A stretch of 64,000 nt of DNA. Source: Deltaproteobacteria bacterium. GTDB lineage: Bacteria > Desulfobacterota > Syntrophobacteria > Syntrophobacterales > Syntrophobacteraceae. A model generated the notes under the pieces. It did no database searches, was not told the origin of the DNA, and worked only from the letters and a program-made list of their open reading frames with translations. Positions within the stretch are counted from its first letter, which is position 1. Each line of letters begins with the position of its first letter. Location: positions 38,014 through 102,013 of the forward strand of contig JAJXYD010000028.1 of assembly GCA_021780695.1 (NCBI GenBank), written 5' to 3'. The position numbers and the translations under genes are program-made. Positions 47,111-54,974 of the stretch are shown here, piece by piece.

Positions 47111-47494
47111 ACCGGAGCAGGGCATAAGCCGGGTTCTGTTCCCCAAAGGCCCCAAGGCCATCGAGGCATGATCATTCCTCTAGCCCCGCCGTTACCGGCG
47201 GGATCAAGCGACCAACCCAAGAGCTTCGGACGGGCAGCCCTCAAACGCTCTTCTATTCGGTCTTGCTCCAGGTGGGGTTTGCCTGGCTCCCGATGTCGCC
47301 ACCGGGACCGGTGAGCTCTTACCTCGCCGTTTCACCCTTACCCCTTGCCCAAAGGCAAGAGGCGGTTTACTTTCTGTTGCGCTTTCCTCCTCGTCACCGA
47401 GACTGGGAGTTGCCCAGCACCTTGCCCTATGGAGCCCGGACTTTCCTCCGGCCGCACCTGAAAGGCGGCCGGCGATCATGCGCCCTACTCCGGT
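47111..47494 (-). ncRNA. rnpB: RNase P RNA, bacterial type A
   Basis: About 384 nt. The universally conserved GAGGAAAGTCCGGGCTCC is on the minus strand near 47450, followed by the expected GGCAAGGTGCTGGGCAAC and GAGGAAAGCGCAACAGAAAG. The 3' part has the ACAGAACCCGGCTTA element (near 47122-47136). The ends are set by helix P1: ACCGGAGTAGGGC at 47494 pairs with GCCCTGCTCCGGT ending at 47111, 13 bp with one G-U. It is the catalytic RNA that matures tRNA 5' ends. Confidence 0.96.
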
Positions 47495-47543
47495 TGACTC
47501 CATTGTCAATACCAGTTTAGACCCACTACTCTCAGCAGTAGCT

Positions 47544-47571
47544 ATATTAGCAGATTTAGCGCGTTATGCAA
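47544..47571 (-). promoter_or_regulatory. Candidate promoter of rnpB
   Basis: On the minus strand TTGCAT (47566-47571) and TAATAT (47544-47549) are separated by 16 nt. The start site would be about 40 nt before the mature 5' end; the -35 box overlaps the end of the acyltransferase gene. Confidence 0.45.
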
Positions 47572-48262
47572 ACGATGCGGCTTCTTTCTGAGCCATGGAA
47601 GTTATTTCGTTCATCGTCTGTTCGAGTTTGATCCGGTAGTTCTCGAGCTCGACCGAACTCGCGTTTCGCGGAACGGTTATAAGGGGACCGTAGGAAACGG
47701 CGACCGTGGAAAAAGGCATGGGCACGACGGTTTTATCCCAGGTGGGCAACCGCCAGCACCTGTTGGCCGCAATGCTTACGGGCATGATCGGAGCCCCCGA
47801 ATACATAGCCAGAACGAGTAAGCCTCTTTGCGCCACTTGTGCCGGCCCCTGGGAGCCGTCGGCGACAAAGCCTCCGCCCCCGCTTTGCTTAAAGGCCGCG
47901 ATCATGTTTTTTAACGCCGAGGCCCCGCCCTTGCCCGGAGAACCCCTAAAGGTAAAAAAACCCAGGCTTCGCACCATCCTTGCCGCAAACTCGCCGTCCC
48001 GGCTGCGGCTGGTTATGGTAAGGTAGCCACAGTCGCGAAATACGTATAGAATAGTCGGGTATGAAAAATGCCAGAAGGCTGCAATTCTAGGCACGACCTC
48101 GCGCGCGCAAAGCATATTTTCCTCACCCACCGTGACAAACCGGCAGGTCTTGTGAAGCAGCCTTAGAGACGCGGCGGCAAGACGAGGTAAAACGGGGAAG
48201 AGCTCCGCAATATTTCGGCGTGTTTTCGCCTTATCGTGTATATTTGAAGTTCGGGCAGCCAT
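47564..48262 (-). CDS. DUF374-type lysophospholipid acyltransferase-family protein
   Basis: A 232-residue protein. AAFWHFSYPTILYVFRD contains a His in place of the usual HxxxxD start, SRDGEFAARMVRSLGF and FVADGSQGPAQVAQRGLLVLA match the DUF374 family often found near lipid A genes. The Gly-rich FRGSPGKGGASAL also fits. Likely an inner-membrane-associated acyltransferase; acceptor unknown (a lipid A precursor or lysophospholipid). It is divergent from aroK and upstream of rnpB. Confidence 0.82.
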   Translation of the reverse strand: MAARTSNIHDKAKTRRNIAELFPVLPRLAAASLRLLHKTCRFVTVGEENMLCAREVVPRIAAFWHFSYPTILYVFRDCGYLTITSRSRDGEFAARMVRSLGFFTFRGSPGKGGASALKNMIAAFKQSGGGGFVADGSQGPAQVAQRGLLVLAMYSGAPIMPVSIAANRCWRLPTWDKTVVPMPFSTVAVSYGPLITVPRNASSVELENYRIKLEQTMNEITSMAQKEAASFA

Positions 48263-48293
48263 AATACTCTATAATGTTTAAAAAGTGAAAACG

Positions 48294-48833
48294 ATGAAAC
48301 TCACTAATATAGCACTTATTGGATTTCGCGCAACCGGCAAGAGCACCGTGGGACAAATTCTCGCCCTCCGTTTGAACAAAAGCTTTATCGACATGGATCG
48401 CCGCCTTATCGAGGAGGCGGGCCTCGACATAACCGACTGGGTCGGCCGCAACGGCTGGCCTTCTTTCCGAAGAGCCGAATCGGGTCTTCTGGAGATCCTT
48501 CGATTGCACAAAAATCTTGTACTGGCAACGGGAGGAGGCATTGTTCTCGACCCCCAAAATCGCGAAGCGTTAAGAAAAGATTTTTTTGCCGTATGGCTCA
48601 AGGCAAGCGGCCACACCATTCTTGCCAGACTAAATGAAGATCCCCAATCCCGGCAGACTCGTCCCGCTCTCTCGGCTCTGCCCCTGGAGGAAGAAGTCCT
48701 TAGCCTCCTATGCCAAAGAGAACCCGTCTACACCGGGAGCGCCGATCTTGCAATCGATACGGATTCAAAGACCCCGTCCCAGATCGCCCGCGAGATCGAA
48801 GAGGCGCTTTCAGCCGCCCTAAAGCCTGTCTAA
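48294..48833 (+). CDS. aroK: Shikimate kinase
   Basis: About 179 residues. Walker A GFRATGKST, SFIDMDRRLIEE (shikimate-binding Asp), FRRAES and ATGGGIVLDPQNR are the shikimate kinase landmarks. It phosphorylates shikimate at O3 in the chorismate pathway. The ATG at 48294 and a GTG at 48285 are both possible. It is a solitary plus-strand gene whose last 15 bp overlap the end of lpxB (convergent). Confidence 0.94.
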   Translation: MKLTNIALIGFRATGKSTVGQILALRLNKSFIDMDRRLIEEAGLDITDWVGRNGWPSFRRAESGLLEILRLHKNLVLATGGGIVLDPQNREALRKDFFAVWLKASGHTILARLNEDPQSRQTRPALSALPLEEEVLSLLCQREPVYTGSADLAIDTDSKTPSQIAREIEEALSAALKPV

Positions 48834-49940
48834 GACAAGCTGCGCCACCCTCTCGGATATGCCCGAACAGTCGAGGAGATCGCGGATTTGCCTGAGTTCT
48901 TCCCGCTGGGCTTCGAGCAGGCGGGCAGATTTTAAAAGCCTCAGAGCGGCCCCGGCCAGAAGGGGCCCGCTTGGTTCTATGCGCGCAAATTCGGGAACTA
49001 TTTCCCTTCCCGCTATCAAATTGGGAAGAGCCGTGAAATCCACCGTGATAAGGGGCTCGACAATCAGCCGGGTCACCCTCGAAACCTTGTAGAAAGCAAC
49101 CATCGGGGTTTCGAGAATAGCAGCCTCAAGGGTCACCGTGCCGGTCTTTGTCAAAATGAGATCGCAGGCCCTTAGAGCCCTGTACGTGTCGTTTGCTGCC
49201 ACTTGGAGTGGAATCGAGCAGTGCGCGGCTCTCTTTTCCAGTTCCAGGGCATTGACCGAAGGAGCAACCGGCATAATAAACCTGGCCTGAGGCAGAGCCC
49301 GCAGGATAATTTGCGCGGCCTCCATCAGCAGAGGAAAGAATCGCGTTATCTCACCACGCCTGCTGCCCGGCAAAAGCCCCACCAGAGGACCGTCAAAGCC
49401 GTGGTAGAGCAAGTTGCACGAGGCCTTATCGGCAACGTTTCTCAAAGAATCCGACAGGGGATGGCCCACGTAGTCCACATCAATTCCGTAGGAACCATAG
49501 AAATCCTTTTCGAAGGGCAAAATGACGGCCATCCCATCCATCAGCCTTCCGATTTTCTTTACTCGCCACTTGCGCCATCCCCAAATTTGGGGGCTGATGT
49601 AGAAAAAAACCTTGGCGCCTATTTTTTTTGCAAATCTTCCGAGCAAAAAATTGAAATCAGGAAAATCGATGAGCACGACAACAGAGGGGCGAACCGCAAG
49701 AAGATAGTCCCTCATCTTCACCCAGGCCGCATATATCGACTTGGATTGCGCCAGGACTTCGGAAACGCCGACAACCGAAATTTTTCGATTATCGACGACA
49801 ACCTCCACACCGGCGGCCTTCATGAGCGGACCACCCAAGCAGGAGAGTTTGACCTGGGGGGCGAGCTTGCGCAGGGCACGGGCAAGATTGGCGCCGTGCA
49901 GATCGCCTGAGGCCTCTCCCGCGCTTAAAAAAATTTCCAA
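48819..49940 (-). CDS. lpxB: Lipid-A-disaccharide synthase
   Basis: A 373-residue GT19 enzyme. FLSAGEASGDLHGANLARAL is the family N-terminus; PQIWGWRKWRVKKI, LLPGSRRGEI and TGTVTLEA follow in order. It condenses UDP-2,3-diacyl-glucosamine with lipid X to give the disaccharide of lipid A. It is last in lpxD-fabZ-lpxA-lpxI::Gfo-lpxB and lies 3 bp after the fusion gene stop. Confidence 0.97.
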   Translation of the reverse strand: MEIFLSAGEASGDLHGANLARALRKLAPQVKLSCLGGPLMKAAGVEVVVDNRKISVVGVSEVLAQSKSIYAAWVKMRDYLLAVRPSVVVLIDFPDFNFLLGRFAKKIGAKVFFYISPQIWGWRKWRVKKIGRLMDGMAVILPFEKDFYGSYGIDVDYVGHPLSDSLRNVADKASCNLLYHGFDGPLVGLLPGSRRGEITRFFPLLMEAAQIILRALPQARFIMPVAPSVNALELEKRAAHCSIPLQVAANDTYRALRACDLILTKTGTVTLEAAILETPMVAFYKVSRVTRLIVEPLITVDFTALPNLIAGREIVPEFARIEPSGPLLAGAALRLLKSARLLEAQREELRQIRDLLDCSGISERVAQLVLDRL

Positions 49941-49943
49941 TTT

Positions 49944-51890
49944 TTAGCTCTCCGGCAAAGCGTATTTTAGGCTCATCTGCTCCTCGATAAGCCTGGAAAT
50001 CTCAAGGGCCACGGCAAGCGCCCTGCGCCCCTGTTCCCCGTCCACCTCCGGACGGCTCCCGGCCCTGACCGCTCGCATAAAGGAGCTTATCTCCTCTTCA
50101 AGCGCATCCTTTTCGACTATTTCGAAGTTTTCAAGGGAAAGCTGCGGAAAACCATCCTCCCCCGACTCGGCCTCCTTGTAGACAGCGTAGGCCCGCTTTT
50201 CGGAATAGTCGGCCGAAAAATAGCAGTTTTCCTGGAAAATACGCAGTTTTCTCATCGCTTTGATCGAGATCCTGCTTGCCGTAAGATTGGCAACCGCCCC
50301 GTTTTCAAATTCGATCCGCACGGTGGCAATATCGGGAAGGCGGCTTAGAACCGAGACTCCCGAAGCATGAATGCATTTAACCGGCGAATTGATAATAGTG
50401 AGGATTATGTCAATATCGTGGATCATCAAATCCAAAACGACATCGACTTCCAACCCCCTTTCGTTAAAAAGGGCAAGCCGGTCGGTTTCAACAAACATGG
50501 GAGAGGACAAGCGGTTTCGAACGGCGGCAAAAGCGGAATTAAACCGCTCGAGATGGCCTACCTGGAGGAGTGCACCGCTTTTCCCGGCAACTTCGATCAG
50601 CTCGTCGGCCTCGGCCAGGCTCTTTGTCATAGGCTTTTCAAGGAGGACATGGATCCCGGCGGATAAAAAATCGCGCGCTATGGCGAAGTGCTGCGGGGTT
50701 GGCGTAACGATGCTTACCGCGTCTACTTTGCCGATAAGTTGCCTATAATCGGTTAGCGAGCCGGTATGTACCTCGGCGGCAATTTCCGCGGCGCGCCCGG
50801 CATCCAGATCAACGATGGCGACAAGATCGGATTCGGCAAGCCTCGCATATTTTTGGGCGTGAAAACGCCCGAGATAGCCCACTCCGATAACGGCCGTTCG
50901 TATGGCGCCCGGGCGGGGACTGCGGACCAGAATCCCTTTTGAAACCGAGGGCTTTTTAGTCTCCCGGGGGCCAGATCGTTTGAGGCCCGGCAGCTCGGAA
51001 CCGAGCAAGGAAAGCGCGTCGGCATCCTGATGCTCATTGGCCTCAAAGTCCTCCCCCTTGACGATAATGGATATTCCGGCCGCATCGGCGGCATCGATAG
51101 TTCTTTCACGGTCAAACAACAACGTTTTGCCGGCTTCAAGGACCAGCACCCGGGCGTTTACCCTTTTCATTACCTCGATGGTATCGGCCCCGGCCGCGGG
51201 TACATCGAAGCGCATGTCCTGCATGGGCTTGCTGACCTTTACGATCACCGCCCCCTCCCGGCAAAGCCGCCCGCCCCGCATAATCGTGGCATCGGTACCG
51301 TCTATGCCTTCTACTGCAAGCACTGCCCGGTTTTTTACCACCACGCACTGACCGATATCGAGCCTTCCGATAGCCTTTGCCAGGGTCCACCCAAAACCGA
51401 TATCCGCCTTTTCCCGGTGATTGGGCTTTCGCCTCGTCAAGATCCCCTCGGGGGCCAAGAGTTGGGGCAAAAAGATGGTGGAGGGCTGGATCAATATGCC
51501 TTCCGATTCCAGTTCATCGGCAAGCGCTCTTAGAAGAGAGTCGTCCTTTCTGTTTCTAACCTTGCTGATAAAGCGAACGGCCCTCCAGTCAGGGCGAATC
51601 TTTAGATACATCCGGGTCTTATTGATTGCCCCGGCCATGGCTGCATGGGAAATTCCCGCACTTCTGAAAGTTTTAACAAGCCGATTGAGCTGTCCGAGCT
51701 TTAGCATGTGAAACTCGTCGACATACTTTGAAAGCGTCGGATCTGTTTCGCCGTCAAAACCTATCGCAATCACCCGAACGGAAGCCTGCCTGGCCGCGTG
51801 AGCAAAAAGAAGCGGAAACTGCCCGCTTCCGGCAATGAGCCCAACCTCCCGGATCCTGGCCTCTGAATCCCGCATATTTTCCGAAGACAT
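49944..51890 (-). CDS. lpxI: LpxI (UDP-2,3-diacylglucosamine pyrophosphatase) fused to a Gfo/Idh/MocA dehydrogenase
   Basis: A 648-residue single ORF. Residues 14-281 are LpxI/DUF1009: GLIAGSGQFPLLFA, GAINKTRM and KPMQDMRFDVPAAG with the catalytic acidic residues; it splits UDP-diacylglucosamine to lipid X. Residues 282-330 are a linker. Residues 331-648 are a Gfo/Idh/MocA oxidoreductase: VIGVGYLGRFHAQKYA (NAD-binding), EKPMTKS and DLMIHDIDI. No stop or frameshift separates the halves. In GlcN3N lipid A producers the UDP-GlcNAc 3-dehydrogenase GnnA belongs to this dehydrogenase family and its gene sits between lpxA and lpxB, exactly as here. The ATG overlaps the lpxA stop (TAATG). Confidence 0.92.
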   Translation of the reverse strand: MSSENMRDSEARIREVGLIAGSGQFPLLFAHAARQASVRVIAIGFDGETDPTLSKYVDEFHMLKLGQLNRLVKTFRSAGISHAAMAGAINKTRMYLKIRPDWRAVRFISKVRNRKDDSLLRALADELESEGILIQPSTIFLPQLLAPEGILTRRKPNHREKADIGFGWTLAKAIGRLDIGQCVVVKNRAVLAVEGIDGTDATIMRGGRLCREGAVIVKVSKPMQDMRFDVPAAGADTIEVMKRVNARVLVLEAGKTLLFDRERTIDAADAAGISIIVKGEDFEANEHQDADALSLLGSELPGLKRSGPRETKKPSVSKGILVRSPRPGAIRTAVIGVGYLGRFHAQKYARLAESDLVAIVDLDAGRAAEIAAEVHTGSLTDYRQLIGKVDAVSIVTPTPQHFAIARDFLSAGIHVLLEKPMTKSLAEADELIEVAGKSGALLQVGHLERFNSAFAAVRNRLSSPMFVETDRLALFNERGLEVDVVLDLMIHDIDIILTIINSPVKCIHASGVSVLSRLPDIATVRIEFENGAVANLTASRISIKAMRKLRIFQENCYFSADYSEKRAYAVYKEAESGEDGFPQLSLENFEIVEKDALEEEISSFMRAVRAGSRPEVDGEQGRRALAVALEISRLIEEQMSLKYALPES

Positions 51891-52669
51891 TATCTGGTAA
51901 GACCTCGCCTGGAACCAACCGTTACGAATTCTATAAGCCGTTCGATCTGGGGAAGCGGCTCAAGTTCCTCACGCACCCTCTTAACCGCGTCGCTAAGAGT
52001 GAGGCCGGAGCGAAAAACTATCCTGTGAAAACCCTTGATCGCATGGATGGCTTGGGCCGAAAAGCCGTGACGCTTTAGCCCTATCAGATTGGGGCCGAAA
52101 AGTTTTGCCCCTTCGGCGCCTGTTGCAAGCATATAGGGGGCAATGTCCATGCGCACCCCCGAAAAGCCTCCCACACAGCTGTATTCACCCAATCTCACAA
52201 ACTGATGGACAGCCACGATTCCACCAATTACCGCGTGGTCGCCGACTTCGACATGACCGCCCAGAGTAACCGCATTGGCCAGTATGGCTCCGTTTCCAAC
52301 CTGGCAGTCGTGAGCCACATGAGCGTAGGCCATTAAAAAAACCCCATCTCCGATCCGTGTAACCCCATGGCCCCTGGCGGTGCCGCGGTGCACCGTTGCA
52401 TATTCTCGAATTATACTGTTGTTTCCAATGGATACTCCGGTATCCTCATCGCTGTAGGTAAGATCCTGCGGCGGAAGTCCGATAGAGGCAAAGGAAAATA
52501 TGCGACTGTTTTCCCCTATCCTGGTCCTGCCTTCAATCACCGCGTGATGACCCACAACGGTTCCGGCGCCAATGACCACCTCGGCGCCAATGATACTGTA
52601 GGCCTCGACCGTAACGTCTTGGGCAAGTTCAGCTTTAGGGGATATTATAGCACTCGGGTGGATCGGCAT
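51890..52669 (-). CDS. lpxA: UDP-N-acetylglucosamine O-acyltransferase LpxA
   Basis: A 259-residue left-handed beta-helix acyltransferase. Hexapeptide repeats run through the first 185 residues; the catalytic His is in MAYAHVAHDCQVG, and GLKRHGFS starts the C-terminal helical domain. It transfers a 3-hydroxyacyl chain from ACP to the 3-position of UDP-GlcNAc (or the 3-amino group if UDP-GlcNAc3N is the substrate). The stop overlaps the next start by 1 bp. It lies 131 bp after fabZ. Confidence 0.96.
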   Translation of the reverse strand: MPIHPSAIISPKAELAQDVTVEAYSIIGAEVVIGAGTVVGHHAVIEGRTRIGENSRIFSFASIGLPPQDLTYSDEDTGVSIGNNSIIREYATVHRGTARGHGVTRIGDGVFLMAYAHVAHDCQVGNGAILANAVTLGGHVEVGDHAVIGGIVAVHQFVRLGEYSCVGGFSGVRMDIAPYMLATGAEGAKLFGPNLIGLKRHGFSAQAIHAIKGFHRIVFRSGLTLSDAVKRVREELEPLPQIERLIEFVTVGSRRGLTR

Positions 52670-52800
52670 TTCTTCTCCCTATCATCCAGGCGTCAATGCG
52701 GGCGCAAAGCCGCACCGGATCGAAACACGTCCTTTGACTTGCGTCAGGACGGCACCCGCACCCGATTTTTTTTTGGGGAGTGCGGGGAAAAATCTCAGTC

Positions 52801-53220
52801 CTATAAAACGTTGGCCATCATTTCGGCTTCGGCCACCAGCACATCGTCAACGAAGGCTTCCCCCAGCATTTTAAAGAACCCCCCGCGCTGTTTTAGAAGC
52901 TTTACCTTCATTACCAGCTGATCTCCGGGCCGCACGGGCCTGCGAAACCGCACCTTGTCCAGGCCGGCGAAATAAAACGGCTTGTCCTTTAGCTGAGGAT
53001 TTACCGTAAAGACAAGAATCCCGCCCGCCTGAGCCATGGCTTCCACGATAAGAACACCCGGCATTATGGGGTCGTTTGGGAAATGCCCCTGGAAATAGGG
53101 CTCGTTTACCGATACGTTTTTAAGCGCAACAATCCCATCGCTGGTATATTCGACGATCCTGTCTACTAGCAGGAAGGGATAGCGATGCGGAATGATTTCT
53201 TTAATCTCAACAACGTCCAT
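52801..53220 (-). CDS. fabZ: 3-hydroxyacyl-ACP dehydratase FabZ
   Basis: A 139-residue hot-dog enzyme. [11 protein letters not shown] and [20 protein letters not shown] hold the catalytic His and Glu of FabZ. It dehydrates 3-hydroxyacyl-ACP in fatty acid elongation and so competes with LpxA/LpxD for the same acyl-ACP pool, which is why it sits in lpx operons. It overlaps the lpxD 3' end by 14 bp. Confidence 0.97.
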   Translation of the reverse strand: MDVVEIKEIIPHRYPFLLVDRIVEYTSDGIVALKNVSVNEPYFQGHFPNDPIMPGVLIVEAMAQAGGILVFTVNPQLKDKPFYFAGLDKVRFRRPVRPGDQLVMKVKLLKQRGGFFKMLGEAFVDDVLVAEAEMMANVL

Positions 53221-54295
53221 CGTCGCCCCTTAGGACCTCCTCTATTTTACAAACCTTCTCATCGAGCCGCTTCAAGGCTTCCCTTAATCTGGACAACCGC
53301 CTTATATCCCCATATGTTTTAAACCATTCCTCGTAGGCCATGGCGGGAAATCCGCCAACAACAACCTCGTTGGCTTTAACGGAGCGATGAATGCCGGCTT
53401 TGGCCGCAGCCTTTACCCCGTCGCCTAACTCAATGTGTCCAACCACACCCGCCTGAGCGGCCAGCACGACGTTTTTGCCAAGCCTGGTGGACCCGGCGAT
53501 ACCGGCCTGCGCGACAATAAGAGTGTCCTCGCCCACCACCACGTTGTGGGCAATCATAACCAGATTATCTATTTTTACACCGCGTTTAATCCAGGTCTTG
53601 CCAAAGGTTGCACGATCGACAGTGGTATTGGCCCCGATTTCAACATCGTCGTCTATTTGCACAATGCCTATCTGAGGGATCTTTAAGTGCTTTCCACCTT
53701 CCTCGGAGGCATAACCGTAACCGTCGGCGCCAATAACCGCGCCCGCGTGGACAATCACCCGGTCTCCAAGGATACACCCGTCCAGAATAGTCGCCCTGGG
53801 ATGTATAAGGCACCCCTGGCCGATTGTAACATTCCTTCCCACATAGGCAGAAGCACCGATCGTGGTTTGACTCCCAACCGTTGAACCCTCTCCGACGTGG
53901 GCAAGAGCCCCCACGCAAACGCCCTCACCCAGAAAAACCGCCTCACCCACAAAAGCCGTGGGGTGGACCGCCGATTCATTCTCTACGGGCGGGCAAAACA
54001 GCTTCGCCGCCCTGGCAAGGGCAAGATAAGGGTTTTCGACTATTAAAAGGTTTGATTCGAGCTCTTCGAATTTGGGGGAAACAATCAAGGCCGATGCCCT
54101 GCACCCGGTCAAAAGATGCTTATAACGGGCATCGACCAGAAAGCTGATTTCTCCCTCAATGGCGGTATCAAGTCCTCCGATTCCAAACACTTTCAATTCA
54201 GGGTCGCCCTTTAATTTGGCCTCGAGCAAAACGGCTAGTTCAGCCAAACAAAGAGAACCCTTATCCTCAAGATTTCTTTTCACGCTGTTTTCCAT
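53207..54295 (-). CDS. lpxD: UDP-3-O-(3-hydroxyacyl)glucosamine N-acyltransferase LpxD
   Basis: About 362 residues. An N-terminal uridine-binding domain ([27 protein letters not shown]) is followed by a long hexapeptide-repeat beta-helix with [20 protein letters not shown], and [15 protein letters not shown] with the LpxD signature; the catalytic His is in [11 protein letters not shown] short C-terminal coiled coil ends it. It adds the N-linked acyl chain to UDP-acyl-glucosamine. Starts at GTG 54328 or ATG 54304 are alternatives; none has a clear ribosome-binding site. It begins the lpx operon after the terminator at 54386-54414. Confidence 0.95.
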   Translation of the reverse strand: MENSVKRNLEDKGSLCLAELAVLLEAKLKGDPELKVFGIGGLDTAIEGEISFLVDARYKHLLTGCRASALIVSPKFEELESNLLIVENPYLALARAAKLFCPPVENESAVHPTAFVGEAVFLGEGVCVGALAHVGEGSTVGSQTTIGASAYVGRNVTIGQGCLIHPRATILDGCILGDRVIVHAGAVIGADGYGYASEEGGKHLKIPQIGIVQIDDDVEIGANTTVDRATFGKTWIKRGVKIDNLVMIAHNVVVGEDTLIVAQAGIAGSTRLGKNVVLAAQAGVVGHIELGDGVKAAAKAGIHRSVKANEVVVGGFPAMAYEEWFKTYGDIRRLSRLREALKRLDEKVCKIEEVLRGDDGRC

Positions 54296-54385
54296 AAAGA
54301 TCATTTTGAAACGGGTTAGCCGCAACACTTGTTAAAAGACAAAAAAAATCGTTCACACTCACGGGCAATCAAGGATTTAGCACTC

Positions 54386-54414
54386 AAAAAGGCGGGAATT
54401 AATCCCGCCTTTTT
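54386..54414 (-). terminator. Rho-independent terminator between ompH/skp and lpxD
   Basis: AAAAAGGCGGGA - ATTAA - TCCCGCCTTTTT type palindrome: a GGCGGGA/TCCCGCC stem with A-run and T-run on both sides, so it can work in either direction. It ends the bamA-ompH transcript 28 bp after the ompH stop and separates it from the lpxD operon. Confidence 0.88.
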
Positions 54415-54441
54415 AGAAAATCTATTGGAGCCGGCGCCAAA

Positions 54442-54963
54442 TCAATGATGAGAACTGTCAAGTTGTGCAATCACCTTGGCGGTTATATCCGATTTCGGAG
54501 AGGCCACAATGAGAGCGCTTCTATCGATAATCAAATCGTAGCCCTCAGATTTGGCAACACCACTGGCGGCATCATACATTGCCTTCAAAAGAGGACCCAG
54601 GGCCTGCTTTTTCTCCTGCGCGAATTTAGTCTGCGAATCCTGCATGAGCTGTTGCAACTGGCCGGCCATTTGAGATAGTTCCTGCTCCTTCCTGCTTCTG
54701 GCCTTTGCATCCATGATCGACCGTGACTTCATGTAGGAGTCCCGGGCGGTAATAAAGGCATTTTTCTTGGTCTGCACGCTGTTGGTAAGTTGCTGTTCAT
54801 CGCTTTTCAAAGTCGCGCTGATCTGTTGGCCCCAATGGGTTTGCGAAATGACATTGGAGACGTTCAAATAACCGATCTTTTGGCCGCCGTACGCAAATGC
54901 GTAAGAACTGAAAGCCAGACTAACTCCAAGGGCCGCCGTCAAAATTTTCGAAAATCTTTTCAT
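54442..54963 (-). CDS. Periplasmic chaperone Skp/OmpH
   Basis: A 173-residue protein with a Sec signal peptide (MKRFSKILTAALGVSLAFSS, cut likely after YAFA). After the IGYLNVSNVI strand come long charged helices (about 60-130) that form the tentacles, then LIIDRSALIVASP, the family end. Skp trimers hold outer-membrane proteins in the periplasm on the way to BamA. The ATG at 54963 has AAGGAG 8 nt upstream; an ATG 6 bp earlier is also possible. It follows bamA by 11 bp. Confidence 0.92.
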   Translation of the reverse strand: MKRFSKILTAALGVSLAFSSYAFAYGGQKIGYLNVSNVISQTHWGQQISATLKSDEQQLTNSVQTKKNAFITARDSYMKSRSIMDAKARSRKEQELSQMAGQLQQLMQDSQTKFAQEKKQALGPLLKAMYDAASGVAKSEGYDLIIDRSALIVASPKSDITAKVIAQLDSSHH

Positions 54964-54974
54964 TCTCATTCTCC

